The notes under the pieces are model-generated. The model worked only from the letters and a program-made list of their open reading frames with translations, had not been told where the DNA came from and ran no database searches. A stretch of DNA of 64,000 nucleotides from Nocardioides daeguensis (GTDB lineage: Bacteria; Actinomycetota; Actinomycetes; Propionibacteriales; Nocardioidaceae). How positions within the stretch are numbered: the first letter of the stretch is position 1; each line of letters opens with the position of its first letter. The position numbers and the translations under genes are program-made. Location: assembly GCF_019192965.1 (NCBI RefSeq), contig NZ_JAHTKU010000019.1, forward strand, positions 124,001 through 188,000, read 5' to 3'. This document shows positions 35,363-42,702 of this stretch, piece by piece.

Positions 35363-35380
35363 TCGGTGGAACGCCCCGAT

Positions 35381-35410
35381 TTGGTGCGGTTTGGGGTCAT
35401 GCCCTAACGT
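35381..35410 (+). promoter_or_regulatory. Likely promoter of the tRNA gene
   Basis: TTGGTG (35381-35386) and TAACGT (35405-35410) are separated by 18 bases and lie 12 bases upstream of the mature tRNA 5' end. The promoter is on the chromosomal side of the insertion, so the tRNA stays expressed after integration. Confidence 0.45.
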
Positions 35411-35422
35411 TGGGTTCACCGA

Positions 35423-35496
35423 CGCGGGGTGGAGCAGCTCGGTAGCTCGCTGGGCTCATAACCCAGAGGTCGCAGGTTCAAATCCTGCCCCCGCTA
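35423..35496 (+). tRNA. Initiator tRNA-Met (anticodon CAT), integration target
   Basis: The 74-base tRNA starts CGCGGGGTGGAGCAG, with the unpaired 5' C of initiator tRNAs. The anticodon stem-loop CTGGGCTCATAACCCAG carries three G:C pairs next to the loop (GGG/CCC), the initiator mark. The T-arm is GCAGGTTCAAATCCTGC, with the acceptor CCCCGCT plus A. CCA is not encoded (CAA follows). Excisionase and integrase genes follow at once, so the 3' half is probably the attachment core. Confidence 0.95.
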
Positions 35497-35499
35497 CAA
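35450..35499. other. Probable attL of the integrated element
   Basis: The 3' half of the tRNA, from the anticodon stem to just past the acceptor end, is the expected crossover region for tyrosine integrases that use tRNA genes. The exact core needs the direct repeat at attR, which lies outside the window. Confidence 0.55.
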
Positions 35500-35501
35500 A
35501 G

Positions 35502-35537
35502 TTTCAGGCTCGGAATCAACCGATTCCGAGCCTGAAA
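35502..35537. terminator. Strong terminator just after the tRNA
   Basis: The perfect 16-base arms TTTCAGGCTCGGAATC (35502-35517) and its complement (35522-35537) surround a 4-base loop, followed by GCATTTAG. It starts 6 bases after the tRNA, so this transcript end is probably supplied by the element. Confidence 0.85.
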
Positions 35538-35679
35538 GCATTTAGAGATTTGATCCAGGTACCACTTACGGTCCAAAAACCCGGTCCAGGAACGTCCTCG
35601 CGGCCTCAGCGGCGATCTGGCTGCGGAGTCACTCCGATAGTTGCGGAACGACGCGGTCTGCGCTCTGCACCTAGCGTGC

Positions 35680-35910
35680 ATGGAGACCACAACACCAACG
35701 ATGAGCGGCCTCGAGCCGCTGATGAGCATCGAGGAACTCTCGGAGTACCTCCACGTGCCGGTCAGGACGCTGTACGACTGGCGCCTCGCCGGCAAGGGCC
35801 CCTGCGCCATCCATGTCGGCCGACAACTGCGCTACTTCGTGAGCGACGTTCACGAGTGGCTCGCGTGCCAGCGGGAAGGACGCCCCGGGGCTTCGTCGGA
35901 GGGGTCGTGA
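35680..35910 (+). CDS. xis: Excisionase-type MerR/HTH_17 DNA-binding protein
   Basis: The roughly 76-residue protein has a winged-helix excisionase pattern: MSIEELSEYLHVPVRTLYDW, then RLAGKGPCAIHVGRQLRYFV and DVHEWL. Such proteins bend DNA to steer the integrase toward excision. ATGs at 35680, 35701 and 35722 are all possible starts; the domain begins at the last. It is 6 bases upstream of the integrase gene, so the two are coexpressed. Confidence 0.85.
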   Translation: METTTPTMSGLEPLMSIEELSEYLHVPVRTLYDWRLAGKGPCAIHVGRQLRYFVSDVHEWLACQREGRPGASSEGS

Positions 35911-35916
35911 AGTCCC

Positions 35917-37107
35917 ATGGCTAGGCCCCGCACGCCGATCGGCACGTTCGGAGACATCTCGTACATCAGCGCGAGTGGAGGTCAGGTCCGTGCTCGCACC
36001 CGCTTCCGGGACACTGACGGCAAGGTCCGCCGGGTCTCCGCAACTGGCATGACCAGGCGCGAGGCGGAGCGCAACCTCAAGAAGGTCCTTGCGGACCGCA
36101 CCTCGCAGGGAGCGGCCGGCGAGCTCACGGCCAACAGTTCCTTCACGACGCTCGTCGACGTCTGGCTGGAGGACTTGGACCTTCAGGACAAGCTCGCCGA
36201 GAGCACTCGCGCTCTCTACGAACGCAACATGCGCCAGTTGGTGCTGCCGGTGTTCGAGGGCTACAGCCTTCGCGAGATCACCGTTGGCAAGGTCGACCAG
36301 TTCATCAAGCGCCTGGCGACGGCTAAGAGCTACAGCACGGCCAAGCAGGCGCGAACGGTCCTTAGCCTGGCCTTCGGGCTTGCTGTCCGTTACGACGCTC
36401 TTGAGAAGAACCCGGTTCGCGACACTGCCCGTCTCCACAAGCCGCCTTCGGAGACGATGGCACTGACACTGGATCAGGTCGAAGCCATTCGGGCGGCCGT
36501 GCGCAACTGGCGGCGTGCCCCAGGGACGCCGGGCCCACCGCCCGACGGCCAGTTGGAGCACATCATCGAGGTCATGCTCGGCACCTCGGCTCGGATCGGA
36601 GAGGTTTTGGCGATCCGGCGCTGCGATGTCGACGTCACGGTATCGCCGGCGACAGTTCGGATCTGCGGCACGATCGTGTCGCCGGCCGGAAAGCCCACTT
36701 ATCGGCAGCACCATCCGAAGACCCAAAAGTCGACGCGTGTGGTCTCGGTGCCGAGCTTCGTGGCTGAGGTCATTCGGCAGCGGCTGGTGTTGATCGGGGA
36801 CGAGGACCCTGAGCACCTGCTGTTCTTTACGCGCAATGGGACGCCGCTGACGACCAACAACATCCGTCGCCGTCTCCGTGCGGTCTTGTCGGAAGCTGGA
36901 ATCGAGGGCGTCACGCCGCATGCCTTTCGTCGCACCGTGGCGACCGTGCTTGACCGGGCCAGCGGCCCGGACCTGGCAGCGGAACTGCTCGGTCACACCT
37001 CGTCCAAGATCACCAAGGAGCATTACATCCAGCCCGACGAGGCGGTGGATCCAGTGACAGCGGAGATCCTAGAGGCGTTGGCCCCGAAGCGTCCTGACGG
37101 GGAGTGA
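35917..37107 (+). CDS. int: Tyrosine recombinase (element integrase)
   Basis: The 396-residue protein has an N-terminal AP2-like/arm-binding region, a SAM-like core-binding domain (about 65-165) and the catalytic domain. It has Arg in LGTSARIGEVLAIR near residue 229, the HxxR box in TPHAFRRT near 335-338, and LLGHTSSKITKEHYI with the active Tyr near 370. It catalyses integration at the adjacent tRNA-Met and excision with the neighbouring xis product. The start is ATG 35917. Confidence 0.95.
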   Translation: MARPRTPIGTFGDISYISASGGQVRARTRFRDTDGKVRRVSATGMTRREAERNLKKVLADRTSQGAAGELTANSSFTTLVDVWLEDLDLQDKLAESTRALYERNMRQLVLPVFEGYSLREITVGKVDQFIKRLATAKSYSTAKQARTVLSLAFGLAVRYDALEKNPVRDTARLHKPPSETMALTLDQVEAIRAAVRNWRRAPGTPGPPPDGQLEHIIEVMLGTSARIGEVLAIRRCDVDVTVSPATVRICGTIVSPAGKPTYRQHHPKTQKSTRVVSVPSFVAEVIRQRLVLIGDEDPEHLLFFTRNGTPLTTNNIRRRLRAVLSEAGIEGVTPHAFRRTVATVLDRASGPDLAAELLGHTSSKITKEHYIQPDEAVDPVTAEILEALAPKRPDGE

Positions 37108-37117
37108 GGCCACACGG

Positions 37118-38434
37118 TTACAGCGACGGGCCAGGCTGGGCGCGCCGGGGCTCTGGTCGGTGATTGAGTGCGGCCGCGAACTCTGCGCGGCTCGCGGCCG
37201 CCCTCGTCGGTGCTTTGGAAGCAGGAGTCGGTGCGCGGAGTTCGTCACGGACGATGTCGAGGAGGGCCGGGCAGACGTCGGCGGTGATCGGCGTGAAGCG
37301 GTGGCGGGTCGGCGTCACCCTGGCCGAAACGCCGGTATCCAGCCTCGGCAGGGGGACGCGGGCGAAGTAGATCCGCTCGCGTGCTCCCTGCTGGATCACC
37401 TCAGCGATCCGGTCGTCGATTCCTCGAAAGAGATTGTCGAGGTGCCGGAGTGCATTGGAGTCGGCCGCGGCGTCGAGTACATCAAGGTGCTGGACGCGCG
37501 CCGCTGCGAGCGCTGCCTCGCCCGCTGCCGGTCCGCCGTTGCCGAGCATGCCGCCGATGTCGCGGGTTGCACGGGCGAGTCGCAGATACGTTCCAGAGCG
37601 GGCCTTCCACTCCTGGGCCAGGTCGGGGCGGGTCGCCTTCACGAGATCGGCGGCGTCCCGAGACACGATCCGCTGAGAGTCGAGGATGAGGCGCAGACTC
37701 CGGGCATCGGGGAATGAGCCGAGTTGGAACAAGAGGTTGTTTTCGGCCTGGAGTACGCCAACGATCCCTGGGAGTCCGGCGCCGTCGATCGGGGCGATCC
37801 GTGGTCGCCATCCTCGGAGATCGATCGTGTAGTCGGGCTCGTCGCGGCCGGCGAACGTTGAGCAGGTCTCGGCGGCCCGATTAAGCCATCCAGCATCCTT
37901 GAGAGGCTGCCACTGCGGGATGTTGCTGTACCTCCGGTCGAGCACGACGAGGCCGCGCACAACATCGGAAGCATCCTTGAGGAGCGTCATGCATTGCACT
38001 CGTGTCAGGCGCCCGTGCCCCAGTCCGGCGTCGAAGTCGTGCTCGCCGAGGGCTGCTGCACGGGCGACGTTGCGCCAAGTCTCGACCATCGGAAATGGCT
38101 GCTCTGTCGTGAGTTCCTCGAGCGAGGGCGGGCCACTCGAGTGTTCGATCGTGATGTCGAGGCGGTGGCCCAGTTCGTCAGCGGGGCCGCGGGTCCGGGC
38201 GCTCGTCCCGAGGAGGTTCATTCGGGGATTCGCCGCCCGAACAGCTTGAACACTCCACACGAGCGCGGACTGTCGGTAGCGGGCGATCTGTTCGCCGAGA
38301 AGTCGGCGCTCATCAACGGTGGTGGTCTCTGGGATCGTGTGGCTGCCGGCTCCGCCCAGTCGCTGCTGAATCCGGTGTTGGCGAAGGAGCGTGCCGAGTT
38401 GGGCGCGGAGATGGCCGCCGTTCTCGGCGTACAT
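37118..38434 (-). CDS. Hypothetical element protein, 438 residues
   Basis: I do not recognise a family. The protein starts MYAENGGHLRAQLGTLLRQH and is largely helical, with no membrane segments or enzyme motif that I can point to. The C-terminal 60 residues are Ala/Arg/Pro-rich and probably disordered. Its ATG overlaps the stop of the 98-residue gene upstream (ATGA at 38434). It is convergent with int, 10 bases between stops. It probably belongs to the accessory/regulatory operon read leftward from about 39.9 kb. Confidence 0.7.
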   Translation of the reverse strand: MYAENGGHLRAQLGTLLRQHRIQQRLGGAGSHTIPETTTVDERRLLGEQIARYRQSALVWSVQAVRAANPRMNLLGTSARTRGPADELGHRLDITIEHSSGPPSLEELTTEQPFPMVETWRNVARAAALGEHDFDAGLGHGRLTRVQCMTLLKDASDVVRGLVVLDRRYSNIPQWQPLKDAGWLNRAAETCSTFAGRDEPDYTIDLRGWRPRIAPIDGAGLPGIVGVLQAENNLLFQLGSFPDARSLRLILDSQRIVSRDAADLVKATRPDLAQEWKARSGTYLRLARATRDIGGMLGNGGPAAGEAALAAARVQHLDVLDAAADSNALRHLDNLFRGIDDRIAEVIQQGARERIYFARVPLPRLDTGVSARVTPTRHRFTPITADVCPALLDIVRDELRAPTPASKAPTRAAASRAEFAAALNHRPEPRRAQPGPSL

Positions 38435-38730
38435 CAGCTTGCGTCCAGGGCCTTGGCTGCGTCGAGCATGTCGAGAACGAGCTCGACTTGGAGGACGTCG
38501 ACGCCGTGGCCGATGAGGTCTTCGATCGCTTGCTCGGCGATCGCGAACAGCACGTCCCGGTGTTCGCCGGGGACCTCTGTAATGCCGGGGACGTAGTCGC
38601 CGTGGATCCAGTCGAGCTGCAGCAAGACGCGCTCGTACTCCGCGGAGGCGTCCTCCGAGCTCGCCCGGTCTGCCAGCGCTGCGACGTACGAGCGGGCCTC
38701 GGCGAGGGTGACTGCGTGTGCGAGCAGCAT
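38434..38730 (-). CDS. Hypothetical element protein, 98 residues
   Basis: The small acidic helical protein (MLLAHAVTLAEARSYVAALA, ending MLDAAKALDAS) has no motif I recognise. It is translationally coupled to the 438-residue gene. It lies in the leftward operon with the DUF4913-like and SSB genes, a common maintenance segment in actinobacterial elements. Confidence 0.65.
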   Translation of the reverse strand: MLLAHAVTLAEARSYVAALADRASSEDASAEYERVLLQLDWIHGDYVPGITEVPGEHRDVLFAIAEQAIEDLIGHGVDVLQVELVLDMLDAAKALDAS

Positions 38731-38765
38731 GGGTGATTCCTTTCGACGAATCTGCTTTGTTCAGT

Positions 38766-38846
38766 TCAGGTGGCCGGTCGCCGCCGGCGTGCTGTGAACC
38801 GTCTGGCTTGTGTATGGATGCGCCTGAGCTCCAGCGGTGCAGTCAT
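38766..38846 (-). CDS. Very short basic ORF coupled by ATGA
   Basis: A 26-residue ORF (MTAPLELRRIHTQARRFTAR, then RRRPAT) starts at an ATG that overlaps the stop of the DUF4913-like gene. The coupling and the gap-filling position argue for translation; the size and simple composition argue against it. Confidence 0.35.
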   Translation of the reverse strand: MTAPLELRRIHTQARRFTARRRRPAT

Positions 38847-39421
38847 CCCGCGAGGCTGGCTCTGACCCGCTCCTCGATCCGTCGTCGTGCGGCGATGTCC
38901 TCGACGACGAACTCGATGAAGTCCGCACCCCGGTCCTCGATGACTACTTCTGCCGCGGGCGGCTGCGGATCCTCGCCTGGCCACGACGTCTGGCGGGTCG
39001 CTCGGTCCTTCTCGAGGCGGGTGCCGCAGGTCGCGACCCACTCGCGAAGCCGATGGCGGGCGTCGGCGAAGTCGCGGTGCCACATCAGCGGCGCGGAAGG
39101 TGAGCTGTCGGGGTCGTAGGAGTTCAACCAGTGCAGGTGAAGTGCCGAGAGTTCCCAAACGAGCTCGTCGTGCCGATGCCAGTACGGCGGAATGACCGTC
39201 GGCGGCAACCCGTAGGTGACACGGAGCCAGTCGACCCAGGCGTTGAGGTCGAGCCACTCGGACTCCGCCTCCTCGCTGGAAAGCAGATTCCAGTTGAGCG
39301 GTCGGAGTGGCTCCTCAGGGTCGTCTGGGCCGCCGTATTCGGCTGAGCCAGCGAGTATCGGATGGACGCTGGCGTCGTACGCGGGCTCGAACAGTGACCC
39401 CTGTCCGTTGTTCTCGGGCAT
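38843..39421 (-). CDS. DUF4913-like element protein
   Basis: The 192-residue protein has LNAWVDWLRVTYGLPPTVIP near residue 58, then YWHRHDELVWELSALHLHWL and APLMWHRDFADARHRLREWV, followed by a charged tail. This Trp-rich spacing resembles DUF4913, which occurs on actinobacterial integrative elements and phages. The function is unknown. It is 15 bases downstream of ssb in the same direction. Confidence 0.65.
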   Translation of the reverse strand: MPENNGQGSLFEPAYDASVHPILAGSAEYGGPDDPEEPLRPLNWNLLSSEEAESEWLDLNAWVDWLRVTYGLPPTVIPPYWHRHDELVWELSALHLHWLNSYDPDSSPSAPLMWHRDFADARHRLREWVATCGTRLEKDRATRQTSWPGEDPQPPAAEVVIEDRGADFIEFVVEDIAARRRIEERVRASLAG

Positions 39422-39436
39422 CGGCGTCGAGCTCCG

Positions 39437-39865
39437 TCAGAGGCCGACGACTCGCGGCGGCTCGCTGGCGACCGTCATCTGGTCGCTCGGCGGCTCTGGC
39501 TGGTTCGCCGGCGCCCGGTCTACGGAATAACGCGTCCAGGTCGTGTCGTGACCGATGTGGCGGGCGACGAACTGCTCGCGCATGACCGTCTGCTCGTTCC
39601 AGGTCGACTCGTACTCGGTGACGTAGCCGGACGCCACGAACTGGTCGCCCACCCGGAACCGTGCGTACGCGCGCTTGGCGGACTCGCCGTACATGACGAG
39701 GCTGTGGAAAGTCGGCTCGAGCTTCGTGAACGCTCCGTCGGCTTCCTTGCGCCAGTGCTCGACGCCGATGCGCGCGAAGAATCGTGCGTCCTTTGAGTCA
39801 GGCTTGCTCAGCTCGGGCGTTGTGGCGATGAACCCGTGGAGGCTCAGCTGTGTCGGGATGGTCAT
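39437..39865 (-). CDS. ssb: Single-stranded DNA-binding protein (element-encoded)
   Basis: The 142-residue protein has an OB-fold SSB pattern: LSLHGFIATTPELS, ARFFARIGVEHWRK, FHSLVMYGESAKRAYARFRV, GDQFVASGYV. A short Pro/Ser/Gln-rich tail lacks the classic DDDIPF end. It probably protects single-stranded element DNA during transfer. It is first in a leftward operon with 227 bases upstream to the next gene. Confidence 0.85.
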   Translation of the reverse strand: MTIPTQLSLHGFIATTPELSKPDSKDARFFARIGVEHWRKEADGAFTKLEPTFHSLVMYGESAKRAYARFRVGDQFVASGYVTEYESTWNEQTVMREQFVARHIGHDTTWTRYSVDRAPANQPEPPSDQMTVASEPPRVVGL

Positions 39866-40092
39866 ATCTCTGACTCCTGCGGTATCGCGGAGCCTCGGAT
39901 GGCGTCCGCTCTCAGGAATCAGGTGTGGCTGACCCGCCGCGATTCGCTGGGCGGGGCGCTAGTCTCGATGTGTCCCGCCGGCTCCATGGACCTTGGAATG
40001 CGGGTGAGCCGGGCGCATCAGCGCGTGCCGCCGCCGTGCCGTTCGTCGATAGAGGCGAGGCGTCACTCCACTCAGTTCTCTGTGGAGGCGCC

Positions 40093-40248
40093 ATGTGCAC
40101 CAAGATCCCGTACGCCAACCGCTGGCTCGCTTGTAGAGCCCTCGCCAAGCTGCAAGCTCAGGGCCGATCCGTGAGGTCGGTTCACCCGTGCTTCGAGGGG
40201 CACCCAGGTGCGTGGCACGTCACGCGTAGAAGGCGACGCGTTTGGTGA
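40093..40248 (+). CDS. Small Cys/His-type element protein, 51 residues
   Basis: The protein reads MCTKIPYANRWLACRALAKL and then CFEGHPGAWHVT near the end. This looks like a family of short actinobacterial phage/element proteins with Lys/Tyr at the start and a final C-x-x-x-H-x-G-A-W-H-V/L-T motif. Cys and His may bind zinc. Upstream, 39866-40092 shows no other gene. Confidence 0.55.
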   Translation: MCTKIPYANRWLACRALAKLQAQGRSVRSVHPCFEGHPGAWHVTRRRRRVW

Positions 40249-40363
40249 GGAGTCGCCCGCGCTGCCCTGCCAGTGCTCCTGAATCGGCCGTAAGTGTCGG
40301 ACGGTGCGACTAACCTGCCGAAGGCGTAGTCATCTTTGATCGGGCAGCGGGGAGGAGGGGTCT

Positions 40364-41491
40364 GTGGGGTTCTGGCACACCGGCTACATGGAGTTCCATG
40401 AGCCGACCGGATTTGAATCTACCGGGCCCGCTTCCCCGCCCAAGCCGCCCGAGTTCCCGTGCCCCGAATGCGGGCTCGTCTTCTCCTCCGATCGCGCCCG
40501 CCGGGCCCACAGGTTCGACGGCCACGCGACCAAGCGGCCGACGCTCCTCTTCAGAGGCCGGGAATGTGGGCGCACGCGGCTGATGGTCACGAGCGCGAGC
40601 AGCGCAGCGGACTGGATGACAGCAGACGTCGAAACCATCAGCGTTAATGGCCGCGAGCTTTCGCCCGAAGATGCCGCGAAGTACCTCGCCCATGTGAAGG
40701 TTGGTGTCCAGACGGTTGCTGTCGCGAACGGTCCGCTCGAGAGGACCTTTGAGTTCGACTTCTGCCTCGCGGAGGAAGAGGATCTTGGCCTCGTCGACCA
40801 AGCGTTGGAGAAGCTCATCGCGAGTCGAGAACTGAGCCGGAACGCGATCGACGCCTTCATCATGCGCGCAGGTAGGGGTGTCACGGCCCGCCGCTACCGC
40901 GAAGGACTAGCCACTTACCTGTACGGCGTACTTGCTCGCGAGGCCGAGGAGGATCCGGGGCGCGTCGATGCATCGGGAGCGCCGCTGTACGAGCAGCGAT
41001 ACAACAGCGCGGTCTCCCTTCTTTCGACTTTCGACCGGCCGGCTGCGGAGGCGATCTGCGGCTTGGTGGCGCTGCACTACAACCAATTCGACCTCGCGGT
41101 ACGTAAGACCAACAGTCACCGCGTCTCCGACGTCGCAGCACGGTTCCGATCCCTGCTGAGTGGCGGCGCCTTCGTGACGGCAAGCCTCGCCGATCGGTCC
41201 CATGGGAGCTTCGATCAGGCTCTTAGCGATTCGGTGACTGAGGAACTCGTGGATGTTGGCGCCGCCGCATTGGACGGGAGCCTTTCGTCTGTTATCACTC
41301 AGGTCCTCCCGATTCTTAGCGGGCTTCGGCCCCAGGACCAGTTCAAGGTGCGCCTTATCGCCGCCGAGGCGCTGCTTGCGGCCGGTGATCCCGAGGGCGC
41401 GTCCAGACATGGTGAGGCGCTCAGGCACTCTAAGGAGACTGGCGCCTGGTACGCAGGATTCCGGACACGACTGCAAGAGGTAGGACGTTGA
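40364..41491 (+). CDS. C2H2 zinc-finger protein, first gene of the Hsp70-like operon
   Basis: The 375-residue protein has one classical zinc finger near the N-terminus: C33, C36, H49, H54 in FPCPECGLVFSSDRARRAHR followed by FDGH. The rest is unknown: a beta-rich part (about 60-130) and a helical C-terminal part (about 130-375). GTG 40364 is supported by GGAGGAGGGG at 40351. The stop overlaps the TTG start of the next gene (TTGA at 41488), so the four genes are coupled. The finger could bind nucleic acid or protein. Confidence 0.75.
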   Translation: MGFWHTGYMEFHEPTGFESTGPASPPKPPEFPCPECGLVFSSDRARRAHRFDGHATKRPTLLFRGRECGRTRLMVTSASSAADWMTADVETISVNGRELSPEDAAKYLAHVKVGVQTVAVANGPLERTFEFDFCLAEEEDLGLVDQALEKLIASRELSRNAIDAFIMRAGRGVTARRYREGLATYLYGVLAREAEEDPGRVDASGAPLYEQRYNSAVSLLSTFDRPAAEAICGLVALHYNQFDLAVRKTNSHRVSDVAARFRSLLSGGAFVTASLADRSHGSFDQALSDSVTEELVDVGAAALDGSLSSVITQVLPILSGLRPQDQFKVRLIAAEALLAAGDPEGASRHGEALRHSKETGAWYAGFRTRLQEVGR

Positions 41492-42702
41492 ACAGCGAGT
41501 TGCCCCCCGAGCCCGGCGCTGGAACCGATTCGCCCGATCAGGTCGCGGAGGTGTCTGCGGACGACGCAGCCATGAAGTCGGCTGAAGAAGTTGCGATGCC
41601 CAAGGGAACCCCCAAGACAGCCCAGCGGGCAAAGGCCAAGCCGAAGCCCGTCATCACCACGATCGAGGAACTGCTGACCTTCGCTTACGAGTCGAACGCT
41701 CGGCTGCTCGAGTTCTCGAAGGACGCACTCAAGAAGCTGCCGGTTACCGACGATGGCATCGCGGCGCAGGGTGAACTGGTGGCGTCCCTCGCGGCCAACG
41801 ACCCGACGCTGGCGACTCCGTACAAGCTGCTCCAATACGCTGCGCGACAGGGGGTCCAGCTCAAGCGCGCAGAAGACGGAGATCTCGCCCGGGCTCTGAA
41901 TCGGATCGTTGATCTCGCCGTGTTGGCTCTCGGGCACAACCCGGTGTTCCGGGTCTGGATGGACCAGTTGCTGGACCCGCGTCGGGATCCGCAACTGTCC
42001 ACTGACCATCTACGTGACGAAGCTCGACGAATCGGCCCGGACAAGCTCGGACTAGCTCCCGAGCAGTTCAAGGCGACCGACAGTGATCGCCTGGTGAAGA
42101 ACGCGATTGCTTGTTACGGGATCCTCCGCGCTCTTCAGCGCGAATGGAGTCTGGACCAGTTCATCGATGCTGCATACAGCTCGCTGTGGAAGTACGAAGC
42201 TCCCGAGGCGATCGGGTTGGAGCGAGCCGTCGGCGAGATCGGCGCAAGCCGTGACCACGATGTTCTCGGGATCGTCAGCGCCAACTTCTTGGCCCGGATT
42301 GCGCGCCTCGATCGGCAGGTTGCACAGCAGGAGCGTGACGCCGCATCTGCATGGAATCGCGAAGCCAGGCTCCGCGAGGAGCTCGCGGCCGCCACGGAGC
42401 GCGAGCAGGTCGCGCTAGCCCGTGCTGAAGCGTTCTCGGCCGATGTCGTGCGCCTCCAGAAGGAGCTCGCGGCCGAGCGAGACAACCGGGTCGTAGACAA
42501 GAGCCACATGGCCGACGACTACGAAACCCTCCGCACGCGCATCATTCGACGCCTCGGCGGTGAGATCGACTTGCTCACCGATGGGCTTCACGCGCTGCGG
42601 AATGGCGCGCCCAATGTTGCGGAGGAGTTCTTGGATCGTTCGCTGCTTGCCCTCAGTCGTGAGGTCGAACAGCTCAAGGACGCGGCTGGTGGTCTCGCAT
42701 GA
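41488..42702 (+). CDS. Coiled-coil protein, second gene of the Hsp70-like operon
   Basis: The 404-residue protein starts (TTG) with a disordered acidic head, then a Lys/Pro segment (TPKTAQRAKAKPKPVITTIE). A helical body follows, with a long coiled coil at about 265-345 (RQVAQQERDAASAWNREARL, AEAFSADVVRLQKELAAERD). No known domain is seen. Its stop overlaps the Hsp70-like ATG (ATGA at 42699). As the gene just before an Hsp70, it could be a cofactor or adaptor, but it has no J-domain HPD and no clear GrpE pattern. Confidence 0.7.
   Translation: MNSELPPEPGAGTDSPDQVAEVSADDAAMKSAEEVAMPKGTPKTAQRAKAKPKPVITTIEELLTFAYESNARLLEFSKDALKKLPVTDDGIAAQGELVASLAANDPTLATPYKLLQYAARQGVQLKRAEDGDLARALNRIVDLAVLALGHNPVFRVWMDQLLDPRRDPQLSTDHLRDEARRIGPDKLGLAPEQFKATDSDRLVKNAIACYGILRALQREWSLDQFIDAAYSSLWKYEAPEAIGLERAVGEIGASRDHDVLGIVSANFLARIARLDRQVAQQERDAASAWNREARLREELAAATEREQVALARAEAFSADVVRLQKELAAERDNRVVDKSHMADDYETLRTRIIRRLGGEIDLLTDGLHALRNGAPNVAEEFLDRSLLALSREVEQLKDAAGGLA

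Noticed and set aside
31601..35419. 1272-codon open frame antisense to UPF0182 and the TRIC-like gene
   Set aside because: The sense genes are well supported. The antisense product is Arg/Gly/Val/Asp-biased, without domains.
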